DNA from: MGBC120314 sp051877855
GTDB lineage: Bacteria > Bacillota > Clostridia > Lachnospirales > Lachnospiraceae
Length of the DNA: 64,000 nucleotides
Reading direction: 5' to 3'
NCBI GenBank assembly: GCA_051877855.1
Contig: JBJEJH010000051.1
Coordinates: forward strand, 15,762-79,761
Position numbers and translations under genes: made by a program. Of this stretch, positions 43,753-52,130 are shown piece after piece; position 1 is the stretch's first letter; every line of letters starts with the position of its first letter. The notes under the pieces were generated by a model. That model searched no databases. It worked only from the letters and a program-made list of their open reading frames with translations, and was not told the origin of the DNA.

Positions 43753-44934
43753 TCAATTCACCGCATCCTTAATGCGATCCAGTGCCTCAGCCAGGATGCT
43801 TCTCGGACAGGCCACATTGATTCTTTGATAGCCTTCACCGGCCGCGCCAAAAATTGCACCACTGTCTAACCATAACTTGGCCTTCCGAATAATCAGGTAC
43901 TCTAATTCCTGATTCGAAAGTCCCAAAGCCGAAAAATCAATCCACACCAGGTATGTTCCCTCCGGCTCTCTCATCTTAAGCTGTGGCAGATTCTCTTTAA
44001 GATACTTCCTTGTAAATTCAATATTGGCCTTAATGTATTGGCGCACGGCCTCAAGCCATTCATCTCCATAGGTGTAAGCCGCCTCACAGGCCACGATTCC
44101 CATAGTATTCACCTGACTGTAACCCGCTGCATCCACCTGCTTTTTGAATTTCTTTCGCAATCCCGCATTGGATATCAGGATATTGGAAATCTGCAATCCG
44201 GCGATATTAAAGGTCTTCGTCGGAGAAGTACAGGTGACGGTAAAGTCCCCGAATTCCTCCTTAACATCAGCAAAGACCAGATGTTTTTCAGAAAAGGAAA
44301 AATCTGCGTGAATTTCATCACTAACCACTACGACCTGATGCTTCTTACAGATTGCTCCGATGTTTTCCAATTCCTCTCTGCTCCATACTCTTCCCACCGG
44401 ATTGTGGGGATTACACAGAAAATATAATTTAATATGATGGTCGACGATCTTTTGTTCAAAATCAGCAAAATCAATGTGATATCTTCCTTCTTCATCACAA
44501 ACCAACGTACTGTCCACAATCTGACGGCCATTATCCAGGATAACCTCACTAAAAGGATAATACACCGGCTGATTTATAAGAACCGCGTCCCCCACTTCAG
44601 TATATGCACGAACTGCCATCGCCAGGGCAAATACGATTCCGGGAGTCTTAATCAGCCATCGTTCATCCTTAAGTTCCCAGTCATAGTGACGCTTCATCCA
44701 GTCCCGGACAATATTATAATATTCTTCCCCGGTTTCACTGTATCCGAAGATCCCATGTTCCACCGACGCCGACAACGCATCCTGAATATAGGAAGAAATC
44801 TTAAAATCCATATCAGCAACCCACAGAGGAAGCACATCTGCCGGCATTCCCCTTCGCACTGCAAAGTCGTATTTTAAACAATTGGTATTTTTCCGGTCCA
44901 CTACGGTATCAAAATCAAGATTTCTCTCTGCCAT
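43753..44934 (-). CDS. MalY/PatB-family C-S lyase (cystathionine beta-lyase type)
   Basis: 393 residues, a fold-type I PLP enzyme. Features are LPLWVADMDF near the start, NPHNPVGRVW, SDEIHADFSF and the PLP lysine in TSPTKTFNIAGLQ. MalY/PatB enzymes split cystathionine or other cysteine conjugates. The ribosome site is formed by the last codons of the upstream gene (AAGGAGG), so it is coupled to the MetB/MetC-like enzyme. Confidence 0.92.
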   Translation of the reverse strand: MAERNLDFDTVVDRKNTNCLKYDFAVRRGMPADVLPLWVADMDFKISSYIQDALSASVEHGIFGYSETGEEYYNIVRDWMKRHYDWELKDERWLIKTPGIVFALAMAVRAYTEVGDAVLINQPVYYPFSEVILDNGRQIVDSTLVCDEEGRYHIDFADFEQKIVDHHIKLYFLCNPHNPVGRVWSREELENIGAICKKHQVVVVSDEIHADFSFSEKHLVFADVKEEFGDFTVTCTSPTKTFNIAGLQISNILISNAGLRKKFKKQVDAAGYSQVNTMGIVACEAAYTYGDEWLEAVRQYIKANIEFTRKYLKENLPQLKMREPEGTYLVWIDFSALGLSNQELEYLIIRKAKLWLDSGAIFGAAGEGYQRINVACPRSILAEALDRIKDAVN

Positions 44935-44939
44935 GACGG

Positions 44940-46094
44940 TTATTCCTCCTTTGCTTTTGCAAACACATACTCCAGATCACCGATCAGATCGTCAATATGC
45001 TCCAGACCCACTGATACACGAAGTACGCGGTCCGTAATACCATTTTTCTCACGGATTTCCTGTGGTACATCCGCATGGGTCTGTGTGGTTGGATAGGTAA
45101 TCAGACTTTCCGTTCCACCCAGGCTCTCTGCATACTGTAATACCTTCACATGGGAAAGAATGAATAATGCCAGTTCCTTAGACTCCACTTCAAAGGTCAG
45201 CATTGCCCCAAATCCTCTTGCCTGTTTCTTCATAATCTCGTGTCCCGGATGGGAGGCAAGTCCCGGATAGATTACTTTGGTGACTTCCTTTCTTCCCTCC
45301 AGCCACCGGGCAATCTTTTCTGCATTCTCTGCGGCACGGTCCATACGTACCGGAAGGGTCTTAATGCCCCGAAGAATCAGCCAGCTGTCAAGGGGTGCCA
45401 ATCCTGCACCGGTGGTCTTAATCAGGAATCTAAGCTGATCACTCAGATCCTGACGATTGGTCACTACAAAACCGGCAATGGTATCATTATGTCCCCCAAG
45501 ATACTTGGTGCCACTGTGAATGACCACATCCGCTCCCAGAACCAGCGGGTTCTGAAAATACGGTGAAAGAAAAGTATTATCCACAATCAGAAGAATATTG
45601 TGCTTTCCGGTAATAGCACTCAGAGCTTTTATATCCGTCACATTCATCATCGGATTGGTAGGTGTCTCGATAAACACTGCCTTCGTATGTTCTGTAATAT
45701 ATTCTTCCACATTGTCTCTGCAACAGTCAATATGGGAAAATGTAATTCCATTTTTCTTACTCACATGATCAAACAATCGAATACTTCCGCCATATAAATC
45801 ATTATCTGCAATAATATGGTCACCCGGCTGAAACAACTCCATCACAAGGCTGATTGCTGCCATACCACTGGAAAGTGCCAATGCATCAATTCCCTGTTCC
45901 AGGGATGCAACGGTTTTTTCCAACTGCGCTCTGGTAGGATTCTGTAAGCGGCTGTAATCATAACCTGTACTCTGTCCCACAGCCGGATGCGCAAATGTAG
46001 CAGTCTGATAAATGGGATAACTTACTGCTCCATAACAATCACTTCGATCTTCATTTTCCAAATGCTGACATCGTGTTTCAAAACTAAGTGCCAT
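44940..46094 (-). CDS. Cys/Met metabolism PLP enzyme (MetB/MetC-like, trans-sulfuration)
   Basis: About 384 residues. It has YSRLQNPTRAQLE, LALSSGMAAIS, the PLP lysine in VIHSGTKYLGGHND, and SLGGTESLITYPTTQTHAD. The family includes cystathionine gamma-synthase, gamma-lyase and beta-lyase, which cannot be separated safely by eye. The longer frame from 46154 is rejected because AAGGAGG lies directly before ATG 46094. It is expected to work with the MalY-like lyase in moving sulfur between cysteine and homocysteine. Confidence 0.93.
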   Translation of the reverse strand: MALSFETRCQHLENEDRSDCYGAVSYPIYQTATFAHPAVGQSTGYDYSRLQNPTRAQLEKTVASLEQGIDALALSSGMAAISLVMELFQPGDHIIADNDLYGGSIRLFDHVSKKNGITFSHIDCCRDNVEEYITEHTKAVFIETPTNPMMNVTDIKALSAITGKHNILLIVDNTFLSPYFQNPLVLGADVVIHSGTKYLGGHNDTIAGFVVTNRQDLSDQLRFLIKTTGAGLAPLDSWLILRGIKTLPVRMDRAAENAEKIARWLEGRKEVTKVIYPGLASHPGHEIMKKQARGFGAMLTFEVESKELALFILSHVKVLQYAESLGGTESLITYPTTQTHADVPQEIREKNGITDRVLRVSVGLEHIDDLIGDLEYVFAKAKEE

Positions 46095-46116
46095 ATCGGA
46101 TACCTCCTTGTTTCTC

Positions 46117-46167
46117 AATTCATATTGACTATATGGGAATTGTATCATTTGCACATAGCACTGTCTA
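46117..46167 (-). promoter_or_regulatory. Promoter and possible operator of the trans-sulfuration genes
   Basis: On the minus strand: -35 TAGACA (46162-46167), 17-base spacer, -10 TACAAT (46139-46144). An inverted repeat (AATTCATAT at 46117-46125 against ATATGGGAATT at 46131-46141, two-base bulge) begins inside the -10. It is a plausible repressor site, possibly for an Rrf2-type protein. Confidence 0.6.
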
Positions 46168-46180
46168 ATACATAAAAAAT

Positions 46181-46215
46181 AGGGTTAGTTATAGTTTATT
46201 CCTATAGCCAACCCT
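46181..46215 (-). terminator. Terminator after cysE
   Basis: 14-base arms (46181-46194 and 46202-46215) pair except at two positions, with a seven-base loop. On the minus strand the hairpin is followed by a T-rich tract. Sequence is closely related to the hairpin at 48765-48799. Confidence 0.75.
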
Positions 46216-46220
46216 GTACA

Positions 46221-47123
46221 TTACATATTCTTCTTTTCCTTGATCTCCAACTGTGGCATGGTTGATGCAACCTTGCTGTTTGCAGGAATGGAGGAAATCA
46301 CAAAAGAGTTACCTGCCACCACTGCATTTTCTCCAACCACGGTCTCACCACCCAGCACGGTGGTATTGGCGTAAATCACAACATTATCTTCAATGGTCGG
46401 ATGTCTCTTTACGCCGGAGAGTTCCTGACCCTTTCTGGTGGAAAGCGCACCTAAGGTAACTCCCTGATAAATCTTTACATGATTTCCGATTTTTGTGGTT
46501 TCACCGATAACAATTCCCGTACCGTGATCAATAAAGAAGTACTCGCCAATCGTTGCCCCCGGATTAATATCAATTCCGGTACGACTGTGGGCATGCTCCG
46601 TCATAATACGTGGAATCATCGGCACCTTCAACTCATATAACACATGGGCATAACGATAAACCACGATAGCAAAAAGTCCCGGATAGGAAAAAATAACTTC
46701 TTCTTTGCTGTTGGCTGCCGGATCTCCCGCCAGCTCCGCATCCACATCTTTTAAGACAAGGGCCTGTATATCAGGGATCTGACTAATAAATTTGAGGGTC
46801 AGGTCTTCCGCTTTCTCAGCGATGGAACCTGCATCCTGCTCTTTATTGCTGTACTGCAATGCAATTCTGGTCTGCTGGAACAGTTTCTCATAAATGGTTG
46901 CCAGAGTACTTCCGGCAAAATTGTCCTTCGACACATAGGCCAGATTCTCTGATCCAAAAAATCCCGGAAAGGTAATCTTTCGAAGGTCATTCACCAAAGA
47001 AATAATCACATCCCGGTTCGGAAGCCTCTCTCCGATTCCCACATCAAATAATTCCTGTTGATCATAATTATTCTCAAGTTTCAATGAAACTTCCCTGATT
47101 ACTGCTTTAACATTATTGTCCAT
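46221..47123 (-). CDS. cysE: Serine O-acetyltransferase
   Basis: 300 residues, the longer EpsC-like form. An N-terminal helical domain of about 170 residues is followed by left-handed hexapeptide repeats (RTGIDINPGATIGEYFFIDHG, VKIYQGVTLGALS, VVIYANTTVLGG). It makes O-acetylserine for CysK, which is encoded in the same block. GGAGAGAG precedes ATG 47123. The gene is separated from the MetB-like gene by a terminator, so it is probably transcribed alone. Confidence 0.94.
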   Translation of the reverse strand: MDNNVKAVIREVSLKLENNYDQQELFDVGIGERLPNRDVIISLVNDLRKITFPGFFGSENLAYVSKDNFAGSTLATIYEKLFQQTRIALQYSNKEQDAGSIAEKAEDLTLKFISQIPDIQALVLKDVDAELAGDPAANSKEEVIFSYPGLFAIVVYRYAHVLYELKVPMIPRIMTEHAHSRTGIDINPGATIGEYFFIDHGTGIVIGETTKIGNHVKIYQGVTLGALSTRKGQELSGVKRHPTIEDNVVIYANTTVLGGETVVGENAVVAGNSFVISSIPANSKVASTMPQLEIKEKKNM

Positions 47124-47207
47124 GTTCTCTCTCCATACATCTTTGAATTTTTCAATCTTAATTAACCTGTCTTTTACCTTTCATCCTGACAGGATAAGTC
47201 CTACATA

Positions 47208-47930
47208 CTATCGCACCAGATCCTTAATAACCTCCGATGCAATAATCAGTCCCACCACCGATGGTACAAATGCCACCGAACCCGGTGTACTTCTTCTGGA
47301 TGATCCTGCGGGCTGTTCTTCCACAAGTCCATCCTTTCCCGGAGTAATGGGTTCTTCCTTGGAGTAAACCACCTTCAACTTCTCCACGCCACGTTTCTTA
47401 AGTTCCCTTCGCATAACTTTTGCTAAAGGACATACCGAAGTCTGATAAATATCCGCCACCTCAAATTCTGCGGGGTTTAACTTATTGCCCGCCCCCATAC
47501 TGCTGATGACCGGAACCTTCTTTTCCCGTGCTTCCATAATAATCTGGATCTTAGCGGTCACCGTATCTACCGCATCTACCACATAATCATATTGGCTAAA
47601 ATCAAAGTCCTCTTTATTCTCCGGAAGGTAGAAACACCGATGGGCCTCAACCTTACAATCCGGGTTAATATCCAGAACCCGTTCCTTCATGACATCCACC
47701 TTATATTTTCCAATGGTACTTCTCGTGGCGATGATCTGACGATTCAGATTGCTTAAACATACTTCATCACTATCAATCAGATCCAAAGCTCCAACACCGC
47801 TGCGTGCCAGGGCTTCCACCACGTAACCTCCTACGCCTCCGATTCCAAAGACTGCCACTCTGGAATTATGAAGTCGCTCCACTGCGTCATTTCCCAGTAA
47901 AAGCTCCGTCCTTGAAAACTGTTCTGACAT
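47208..47930 (-). CDS. tcdA: tRNA threonylcarbamoyladenosine dehydratase (E1-like)
   Basis: 240 residues. An N-terminal adenylating fold with VFGIGGVGGYVVEALARSGVG, DSDEVCLSNLNRQI and DAVDTVTAKI defines the TcdA/CsdL group, which closes t6A at position 37 of tRNA into the cyclic form ct6A. AAAGAGGGG precedes ATG 47930. No E2-like or sulfur-carrier gene lies next to it, which fits TcdA better than ThiF or MoeB. Confidence 0.93.
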   Translation of the reverse strand: MSEQFSRTELLLGNDAVERLHNSRVAVFGIGGVGGYVVEALARSGVGALDLIDSDEVCLSNLNRQIIATRSTIGKYKVDVMKERVLDINPDCKVEAHRCFYLPENKEDFDFSQYDYVVDAVDTVTAKIQIIMEAREKKVPVISSMGAGNKLNPAEFEVADIYQTSVCPLAKVMRRELKKRGVEKLKVVYSKEEPITPGKDGLVEEQPAGSSRRSTPGSVAFVPSVVGLIIASEVIKDLVR

Positions 47931-48028
47931 CTTTACCCCTCTTTACACTTTCAAATAATATTATTATATCGACTCTGTCTTTTTCGGTCAACGTGATCTT
48001 TCTATTTTCCATAACCCTTTTATACATT

Positions 48029-48658
48029 CTACAATGCAAGTATTTCTGAAACTTTATCAATCACGGCATTTGCAAGACTTGTATGTCCATATTTATCCAG
48101 ATGTTCCCTGTCTTCTTTGCTTGGCCATGCATAATCGGAAGCTGCCAGAAATTCCACACCTTGTCTTGCGGCAATCTGTCTGTATATTTCCGGCAGGCGC
48201 TTTGATCGAATAATCGAATCCGCATCAAACTCCGGATCAAAGCCTTCCTCCCACACCCCGTCTCCCAGTGCAATGGGGGATATAAGAAGAATCTTGATGT
48301 TCTCATCCTTTGCCCTGATTTGCCCAATCAGCTTCTCAACGCCCTTTCCAATCAGCTCCGCCGGTGCATCGTAAACCACTTTGCAATCATTGGTTCCAAG
48401 CATGAGAATCACCAGTTTTACAGGATTATGGGTTTCAAGAATAGTGGGAAGTAACGCCACACCCTTTCTTCCTTCCCTCACAGGATCATCAAAGATTGTC
48501 GTTCTTCCGCACAATCCTTCTTCAATAACACGGTACCCCTTCTCTCGTATATTTTCCTCCAAAATGCCAGTCCAGCGCACATTCCATCCAAATCGTTCCG
48601 ATTTCCCCGGAACCAGACCATAAGTATTCGAATCACCAAAGCAAAGTATCTGTTCCAT
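48029..48658 (-). CDS. SGNH/GDSL-family hydrolase
   Basis: About 209 residues. The catalytic serine lies in LCFGDSNTYG, block II-III is seen as MLGTNDCK, and the Asp/His block is in DREHLDKYGHTSLA. The family deacetylates or hydrolyses esters; this subgroup resembles arylesterase/acyl-CoA thioesterase-like SGNH proteins without a signal peptide, so it is cytoplasmic. ATG 48658 follows GAGAGG; the longer frame from 48685 does not have a ribosome site. Confidence 0.9.
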   Translation of the reverse strand: MEQILCFGDSNTYGLVPGKSERFGWNVRWTGILEENIREKGYRVIEEGLCGRTTIFDDPVREGRKGVALLPTILETHNPVKLVILMLGTNDCKVVYDAPAELIGKGVEKLIGQIRAKDENIKILLISPIALGDGVWEEGFDPEFDADSIIRSKRLPEIYRQIAARQGVEFLAASDYAWPSKEDREHLDKYGHTSLANAVIDKVSEILAL

Positions 48659-48764
48659 ACAATCAACCTCTCTTTCATCCTGCAAACGCCTGATCCTAAA
48701 ATGTATACTTATTATTTATAGTAAATATATCATTTTTGTAGGATATGTAAATTACAAAAAAATA

Positions 48765-48799
48765 ATGGTTGGCTATAGAGTTTTCCTATAACCAACCAT
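48765..48799 (-). terminator. Terminator after the diguanylate cyclase gene
   Basis: 14-base arms (48765-48778 and 48786-48799) pair with one non-standard pair and a seven-base loop. On the minus strand a run of seven T follows. It is the best member of a family of three related hairpins. Confidence 0.85.
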
Positions 48800-48815
48800 C
48801 TCAAATCTTTTTTCT

Positions 48816-49874
48816 TTACTGCTTCGTTTTCCGCTTATCCTGATACATCAATTCATCCGCCCTGGCAAGGGTACTTTCCAAGGTATTCTCTCCATCCCAA
48901 CCGGCAAGACCGATTGCACAGGAATACCCATTTTCCTCCATACCTTTCTTTACCCGGTCCACAAACAAGGTTAACTGCTCCACATCCTTCTGCAATGCCA
49001 TAACAACGAATTCATCTCCGCCGATGCGGTACAGAAAACATTCTGCCGGAATCGCGTCTCCCACGACCTTTGCCAATGTACAAATTGCATGGTCTCCCGC
49101 CTCATGTCCCTGCGTATCATTTAATTGTTTCAGATTATTCAGATCAATGGAGAGTAAATGTGAAATCCTGCCGCGATATTTCTTCACATCATCATAAAAA
49201 CTTCTTCGATTCAAAGCCCCCGTCATCACATCGATGCGGAAAAGCTCCACGTGAAAATGCAAATAATAGAATACCAATGAAAGGGCAATGGATGTTCTTA
49301 ACAGTCCTGTCTCGTGCAACGAAATCTCCAACAGGAAGGAAGTTGTGTTCATCAAAGCAATTGCCGCCTGCAGCACGCCTTCTTTCTCGTTCTGATGAAA
49401 GATATTCCACAGACCGATTCCAAGAACAATCAACAGATACAGTGCACTGAATCCGTAGCACACAAAACTCAGAGGACCACGTACATAAGTGTTGTTCTCC
49501 GTATAGGAAAACGCCAGGTCGCTAAACAATGCGGAAAATGACACTACCGCCACGAACACTACCGGTACCAGAAACCAATGAAAATGTTCTCTCTTCCACC
49601 GCCTCAGAGCAATTCTCAACAACACCAGCAAAATCAATATGCGCGTCGTAAATCCGAAGGCAGACATCACAATCCGGGTTGTGGTTGGATAAGGTAATGC
49701 CGCCACCAACAACTCCACATTATCCACCAACAGCAAAAATACCGTCAACAGAATCGTAAGACGGAAATACATCGTAACATTTTTATCAAAATCCCTATTC
49801 ATCTGTATAAAAATCCACAGGAAAATAAGGGTCATCATTGGTGCATAATTCCACTGTATCATATCGTTGATCAT
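48816..49874 (-). CDS. Membrane diguanylate cyclase (GGDEF)
   Basis: 352 residues. About six to seven membrane helices fill the first 205 residues. A complete GGDEF domain follows with LLSIDLNNLKQLNDTQGHEAGD and the active site RIGGDEFVVMA. It should make cyclic di-GMP from two GTP at the membrane. I do not see an RxxD inhibitory site five residues before the GGDEF motif, so product inhibition may be absent. No EAL domain is present. TGAGGAA precedes ATG 49874. Confidence 0.93.
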   Translation of the reverse strand: MINDMIQWNYAPMMTLIFLWIFIQMNRDFDKNVTMYFRLTILLTVFLLLVDNVELLVAALPYPTTTRIVMSAFGFTTRILILLVLLRIALRRWKREHFHWFLVPVVFVAVVSFSALFSDLAFSYTENNTYVRGPLSFVCYGFSALYLLIVLGIGLWNIFHQNEKEGVLQAAIALMNTTSFLLEISLHETGLLRTSIALSLVFYYLHFHVELFRIDVMTGALNRRSFYDDVKKYRGRISHLLSIDLNNLKQLNDTQGHEAGDHAICTLAKVVGDAIPAECFLYRIGGDEFVVMALQKDVEQLTLFVDRVKKGMEENGYSCAIGLAGWDGENTLESTLARADELMYQDKRKTKQ

Positions 49875-49917
49875 ACAAATTCCTCATTTCCTTTTACAAT
49901 CAATATGTAAAAATTAT

Positions 49918-49948
49918 ACTCCCAACCTGCCTTAAACAAATTGGGAGT
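49918..49948 (-). terminator. Terminator after degV
   Basis: Perfect 8-base arms ACTCCCAA (49918-49925) and TTGGGAGT (49941-49948) are followed on the minus strand by ATAATTTTTA. Confidence 0.7.
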
Positions 49949-50046
49949 AATCACCGCTAATTAACTTTGGGAATATTATAACACCGTATTTCAAAATATT
50001 CCATATTTAATCGATAAAAAATCACTCAGAATTTCCACCGTCATTT

Positions 50047-50919
50047 TTATACTCGTGGTGTTCCATAATAGATCAGGGCTAACATATCCGGACCGGTATG
50101 AGCACCGATGATTGGACTCAGCATGGTCATACGAACTTCCAATTCCGGCCGGATGTCCAGTACCATTTTCTTTAACTCTTCCGCATCTTTCATGCAGTCC
50201 GCACAGGAAATATAGACTACGTTGCCAAAGCTTGGATCAAATCCGGTTTCGAACTGCTCTAAGATATATTTAACTGCAAGCTTGTTACCACGCTTCTTTG
50301 CCACCGTATCCAATTTTCCTGCCCCATTCACATTAAGGATCGGTTTGATGTTCAATGCTGTTCCAAGTACAGCGGTTGCTGCGGATACGCGGCCGCCACG
50401 CATAAGATACATAAGATCTTCTACCTTGAACCATAAATTCACTTTTTTTGCATTGGCTCTCATCCAGGCTGCATTTTCCGAAAGGCTCATTCCTGCCTCA
50501 CGATTTCTGCAGGCGGACTCAATAAGAAGCCCCATACCGCCGGTTGCACCAAGACTATCCACAATCTCAATCTGTGCATTCTCATAATCTTCCTTGAGCT
50601 GCTTTGCAGCCAGTAATGCAGACTCATAAGTATTACTAAGACCACTGGAAAGAGAAAGATAAAGAATGGACTTTCCTTCCTTCAACAGGGGCTCAAAAAT
50701 CTCAATATAATGGAATGGTGTAATCTGACTGGTTTTCGTTTCAATCTTATTACGCAGTTTCTCGTAATAATTATGCATCATCTCATCATTTTCCGGTTCA
50801 CAACAGTGAAACGTATCCGCACCTAACATATATTCCATCGGCACATATTTTACATCATATTTCTTTGCAATTTCCATATCAATATCAATGGAAACATCTG
50901 CGTAAATTTCATAACTCAT
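50047..50919 (-). CDS. DegV-family fatty-acid-binding protein
   Basis: About 290 residues. It has the DegV pattern: an N-terminal lobe with ADVSIDIDMEIAKKYDVKYV and the ligand-contact SQITPFHY and LSSGLSNTYESA. DegV/FakB proteins hold fatty acids, and FakB forms hand them to FakA kinase; no fakA is seen here. ATG 50919 follows TGGAGG. It is divergent from a TetR gene, whose likely operator overlaps its promoter. Confidence 0.93.
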   Translation of the reverse strand: MSYEIYADVSIDIDMEIAKKYDVKYVPMEYMLGADTFHCCEPENDEMMHNYYEKLRNKIETKTSQITPFHYIEIFEPLLKEGKSILYLSLSSGLSNTYESALLAAKQLKEDYENAQIEIVDSLGATGGMGLLIESACRNREAGMSLSENAAWMRANAKKVNLWFKVEDLMYLMRGGRVSAATAVLGTALNIKPILNVNGAGKLDTVAKKRGNKLAVKYILEQFETGFDPSFGNVVYISCADCMKDAEELKKMVLDIRPELEVRMTMLSPIIGAHTGPDMLALIYYGTPRV

Positions 50920-51021
50920 TTGATTATCCTCCACATTATTACAAGATCCAAAATCCCTTGTATTTCATTCTTAATACGAAAAAAGCGTCATTCACACTTG
51001 TTGCTTTTTCCACACATGTGT

Positions 51022-51058
51022 ATTATATTAGACTTAGTTTCCATTGCCAATAGGCAAT
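51022..51058 (-). promoter_or_regulatory. degV promoter with overlapping inverted-repeat operator
   Basis: On the minus strand: -35 TTGGCA (51045-51050), 17-base spacer, -10 TATAAT (51022-51027). The inverted repeat ATTGCC-N4-GGCAAT (51043-51058) covers the -35. A perfect palindrome ACACATGTGT (51012-51021) lies just downstream of the -10. Both are in the space shared with tetR and are likely repressor sites. Confidence 0.65.
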
Positions 51059-51111
51059 ATTAATTCGCACGTGGATTATTCCACAAAATCAATAAAACTG
51101 GGGTGAATCAA

Positions 51112-51693
51112 ATGGACCGTCGAATCGAAAAAACCAGGGCCTCCATCCGTGATGCTTATTTTTCTTTATTAGAAAAAAATCAATCCAATAAGGTAACCAT
51201 ATCTGAAATCGCACGTCAGGCCAATATTGACCGCAAAACATTTTATCTTCACTACAATGAACCGGAGGATATTATGCGGGAATTTGCACAGGAGAAAATA
51301 AACGAAATCATGGAATATCTGAAAAAATCCTATGTTGCTGACCAGCCTACGGACGTAAAGATTCTTTTTGATGTGTTGAACCGGATTCTGGAAGAAAATA
51401 TGGTGTTCTTTCGCTTTATTGCCCTGAATCCCAAATACGATTATTTCTTTGATCAGCTGAAGGAATTATTTGTGAGCATTCTGATCAATGATTATGAAAA
51501 ATTTTTCGATTTTTCCGATATCGACTTTCGCATTTACGCAGATTACTTTGTATCCGGAATTCTCTCCGTGTATATGCGATGGATTCGTGAAAATCTGCCG
51601 CTTTCCCTGGAAGACCTTGCCCAGAGAGTAAGCACGGCTGCCTTTGGCGGATTACAATGTCTTCTGCCACACCAGCTTCATTCGATAGAATAA
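51112..51693 (+). CDS. TetR/AcrR-family regulator
   Basis: About 193 residues. The N-terminal helix-turn-helix reads KVTISEIARQANIDRKTFYLHYN, the classic TetR pattern. The helical C-terminal ligand domain is of the TetR_C_7-like type seen in DhaS/fatty-acid-type regulators. ATG 51112 follows GGGGTGA; GTG 51103 overlaps that site. It is divergent from degV, the probable target, and ends at a bidirectional terminator. Confidence 0.9.
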   Translation: MDRRIEKTRASIRDAYFSLLEKNQSNKVTISEIARQANIDRKTFYLHYNEPEDIMREFAQEKINEIMEYLKKSYVADQPTDVKILFDVLNRILEENMVFFRFIALNPKYDYFFDQLKELFVSILINDYEKFFDFSDIDFRIYADYFVSGILSVYMRWIRENLPLSLEDLAQRVSTAAFGGLQCLLPHQLHSIE

Positions 51694-51697
51694 AAAA

Positions 51698-51729
51698 TTG
51701 TGGGTATATTTTGTACTTCATACCCACAA
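51698..51729. terminator. Bidirectional terminator between tetR and the DUF3006-like gene
   Basis: Perfect 10-base arms TTGTGGGTAT (51698-51707) and ATACCCACAA (51720-51729) have a T-run to the right and an A-run to the left, so both converging genes can end here. Confidence 0.9.
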
Positions 51730-51745
51730 CTTTTTATATAGTCTT

Positions 51746-51916
51746 TTATACTATTTCATATTCAAACATCTCATACTTAAGCTTGCTTCCCTCACCGATT
51801 GTCTCCGGAAGTAAAGCTCTTGCCACCAATTTCAAATCATCAAAACCGCCGTCAATTCTCTTAAGATTGGCATAATCTCCATCGATACTTTCTACAACGT
51901 AATATATGACTTCCAT
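51746..51916 (-). CDS. Small DUF3006-like protein
   Basis: 56 residues. The acidic beta-rich sequence contains YYVVESIDGDYANLKRIDGG and ALLPETIGEGS, the layout of DUF3006 proteins (short proteins with GD.A.L and LP....EG motifs) found in Firmicutes. No function is known for the family. ATG 51916 follows GGAGA and replaces the longer frame from 51943. It is read from a leader that forms an extended RNA structure, described as a separate entry. Confidence 0.75.
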   Translation of the reverse strand: MEVIYYVVESIDGDYANLKRIDGGFDDLKLVARALLPETIGEGSKLKYEMFEYEIV

Positions 51917-51931
51917 GGAATTCTCCTTTCC

Positions 51932-52069
51932 AAATCGGTGCAAAACCGGCAGTTACCCACCCCCAGGCAACCGCCGGACGACTTACGCCGTAACCCAATA
52001 CATCGAAGATACACCGGTATTGTCTCACCGTCATATCCTTGAGGCTCGTTGCTTTTTCCTCACCAATTT
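51932..52069 (-). ncRNA. Candidate structured leader RNA (unassigned class)
   Basis: On the minus strand the 9-base 5' arm AAATTGGTG (52061-52069) pairs with CACCGATTT (51932-51940) and closes a 138-nt domain just before the DUF3006-like ribosome site. Inside are a GAGG/CCTC hairpin, an ATGAC/GTCGT helix, a CAATAC/GTATTG hairpin with a TTCG apex, and a CCGGC/GCCGG hairpin with a G-rich loop. The G-U pairs only make sense on the minus strand. A TATAAT at 52070-52075 would start transcription inside the 5' arm, so the true start is open. I matched it to no known riboswitch core. Confidence 0.45.
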
Positions 52070-52130
52070 ATTATAATATATTCTGATATCTTATAAATAC
52101 TCAGTTTGCAAAAATTTTAGGAGGTCAGAA

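Noticed and set aside
51932..52069. Similarity of the G-rich hairpin to signal-recognition RNA
   Set aside because: A stretch like GGTTGCCTGGG is shared with Bacillus scRNA, but the conserved GGAAGGAAGCAGC-type core is absent, so I did not call it SRP RNA.
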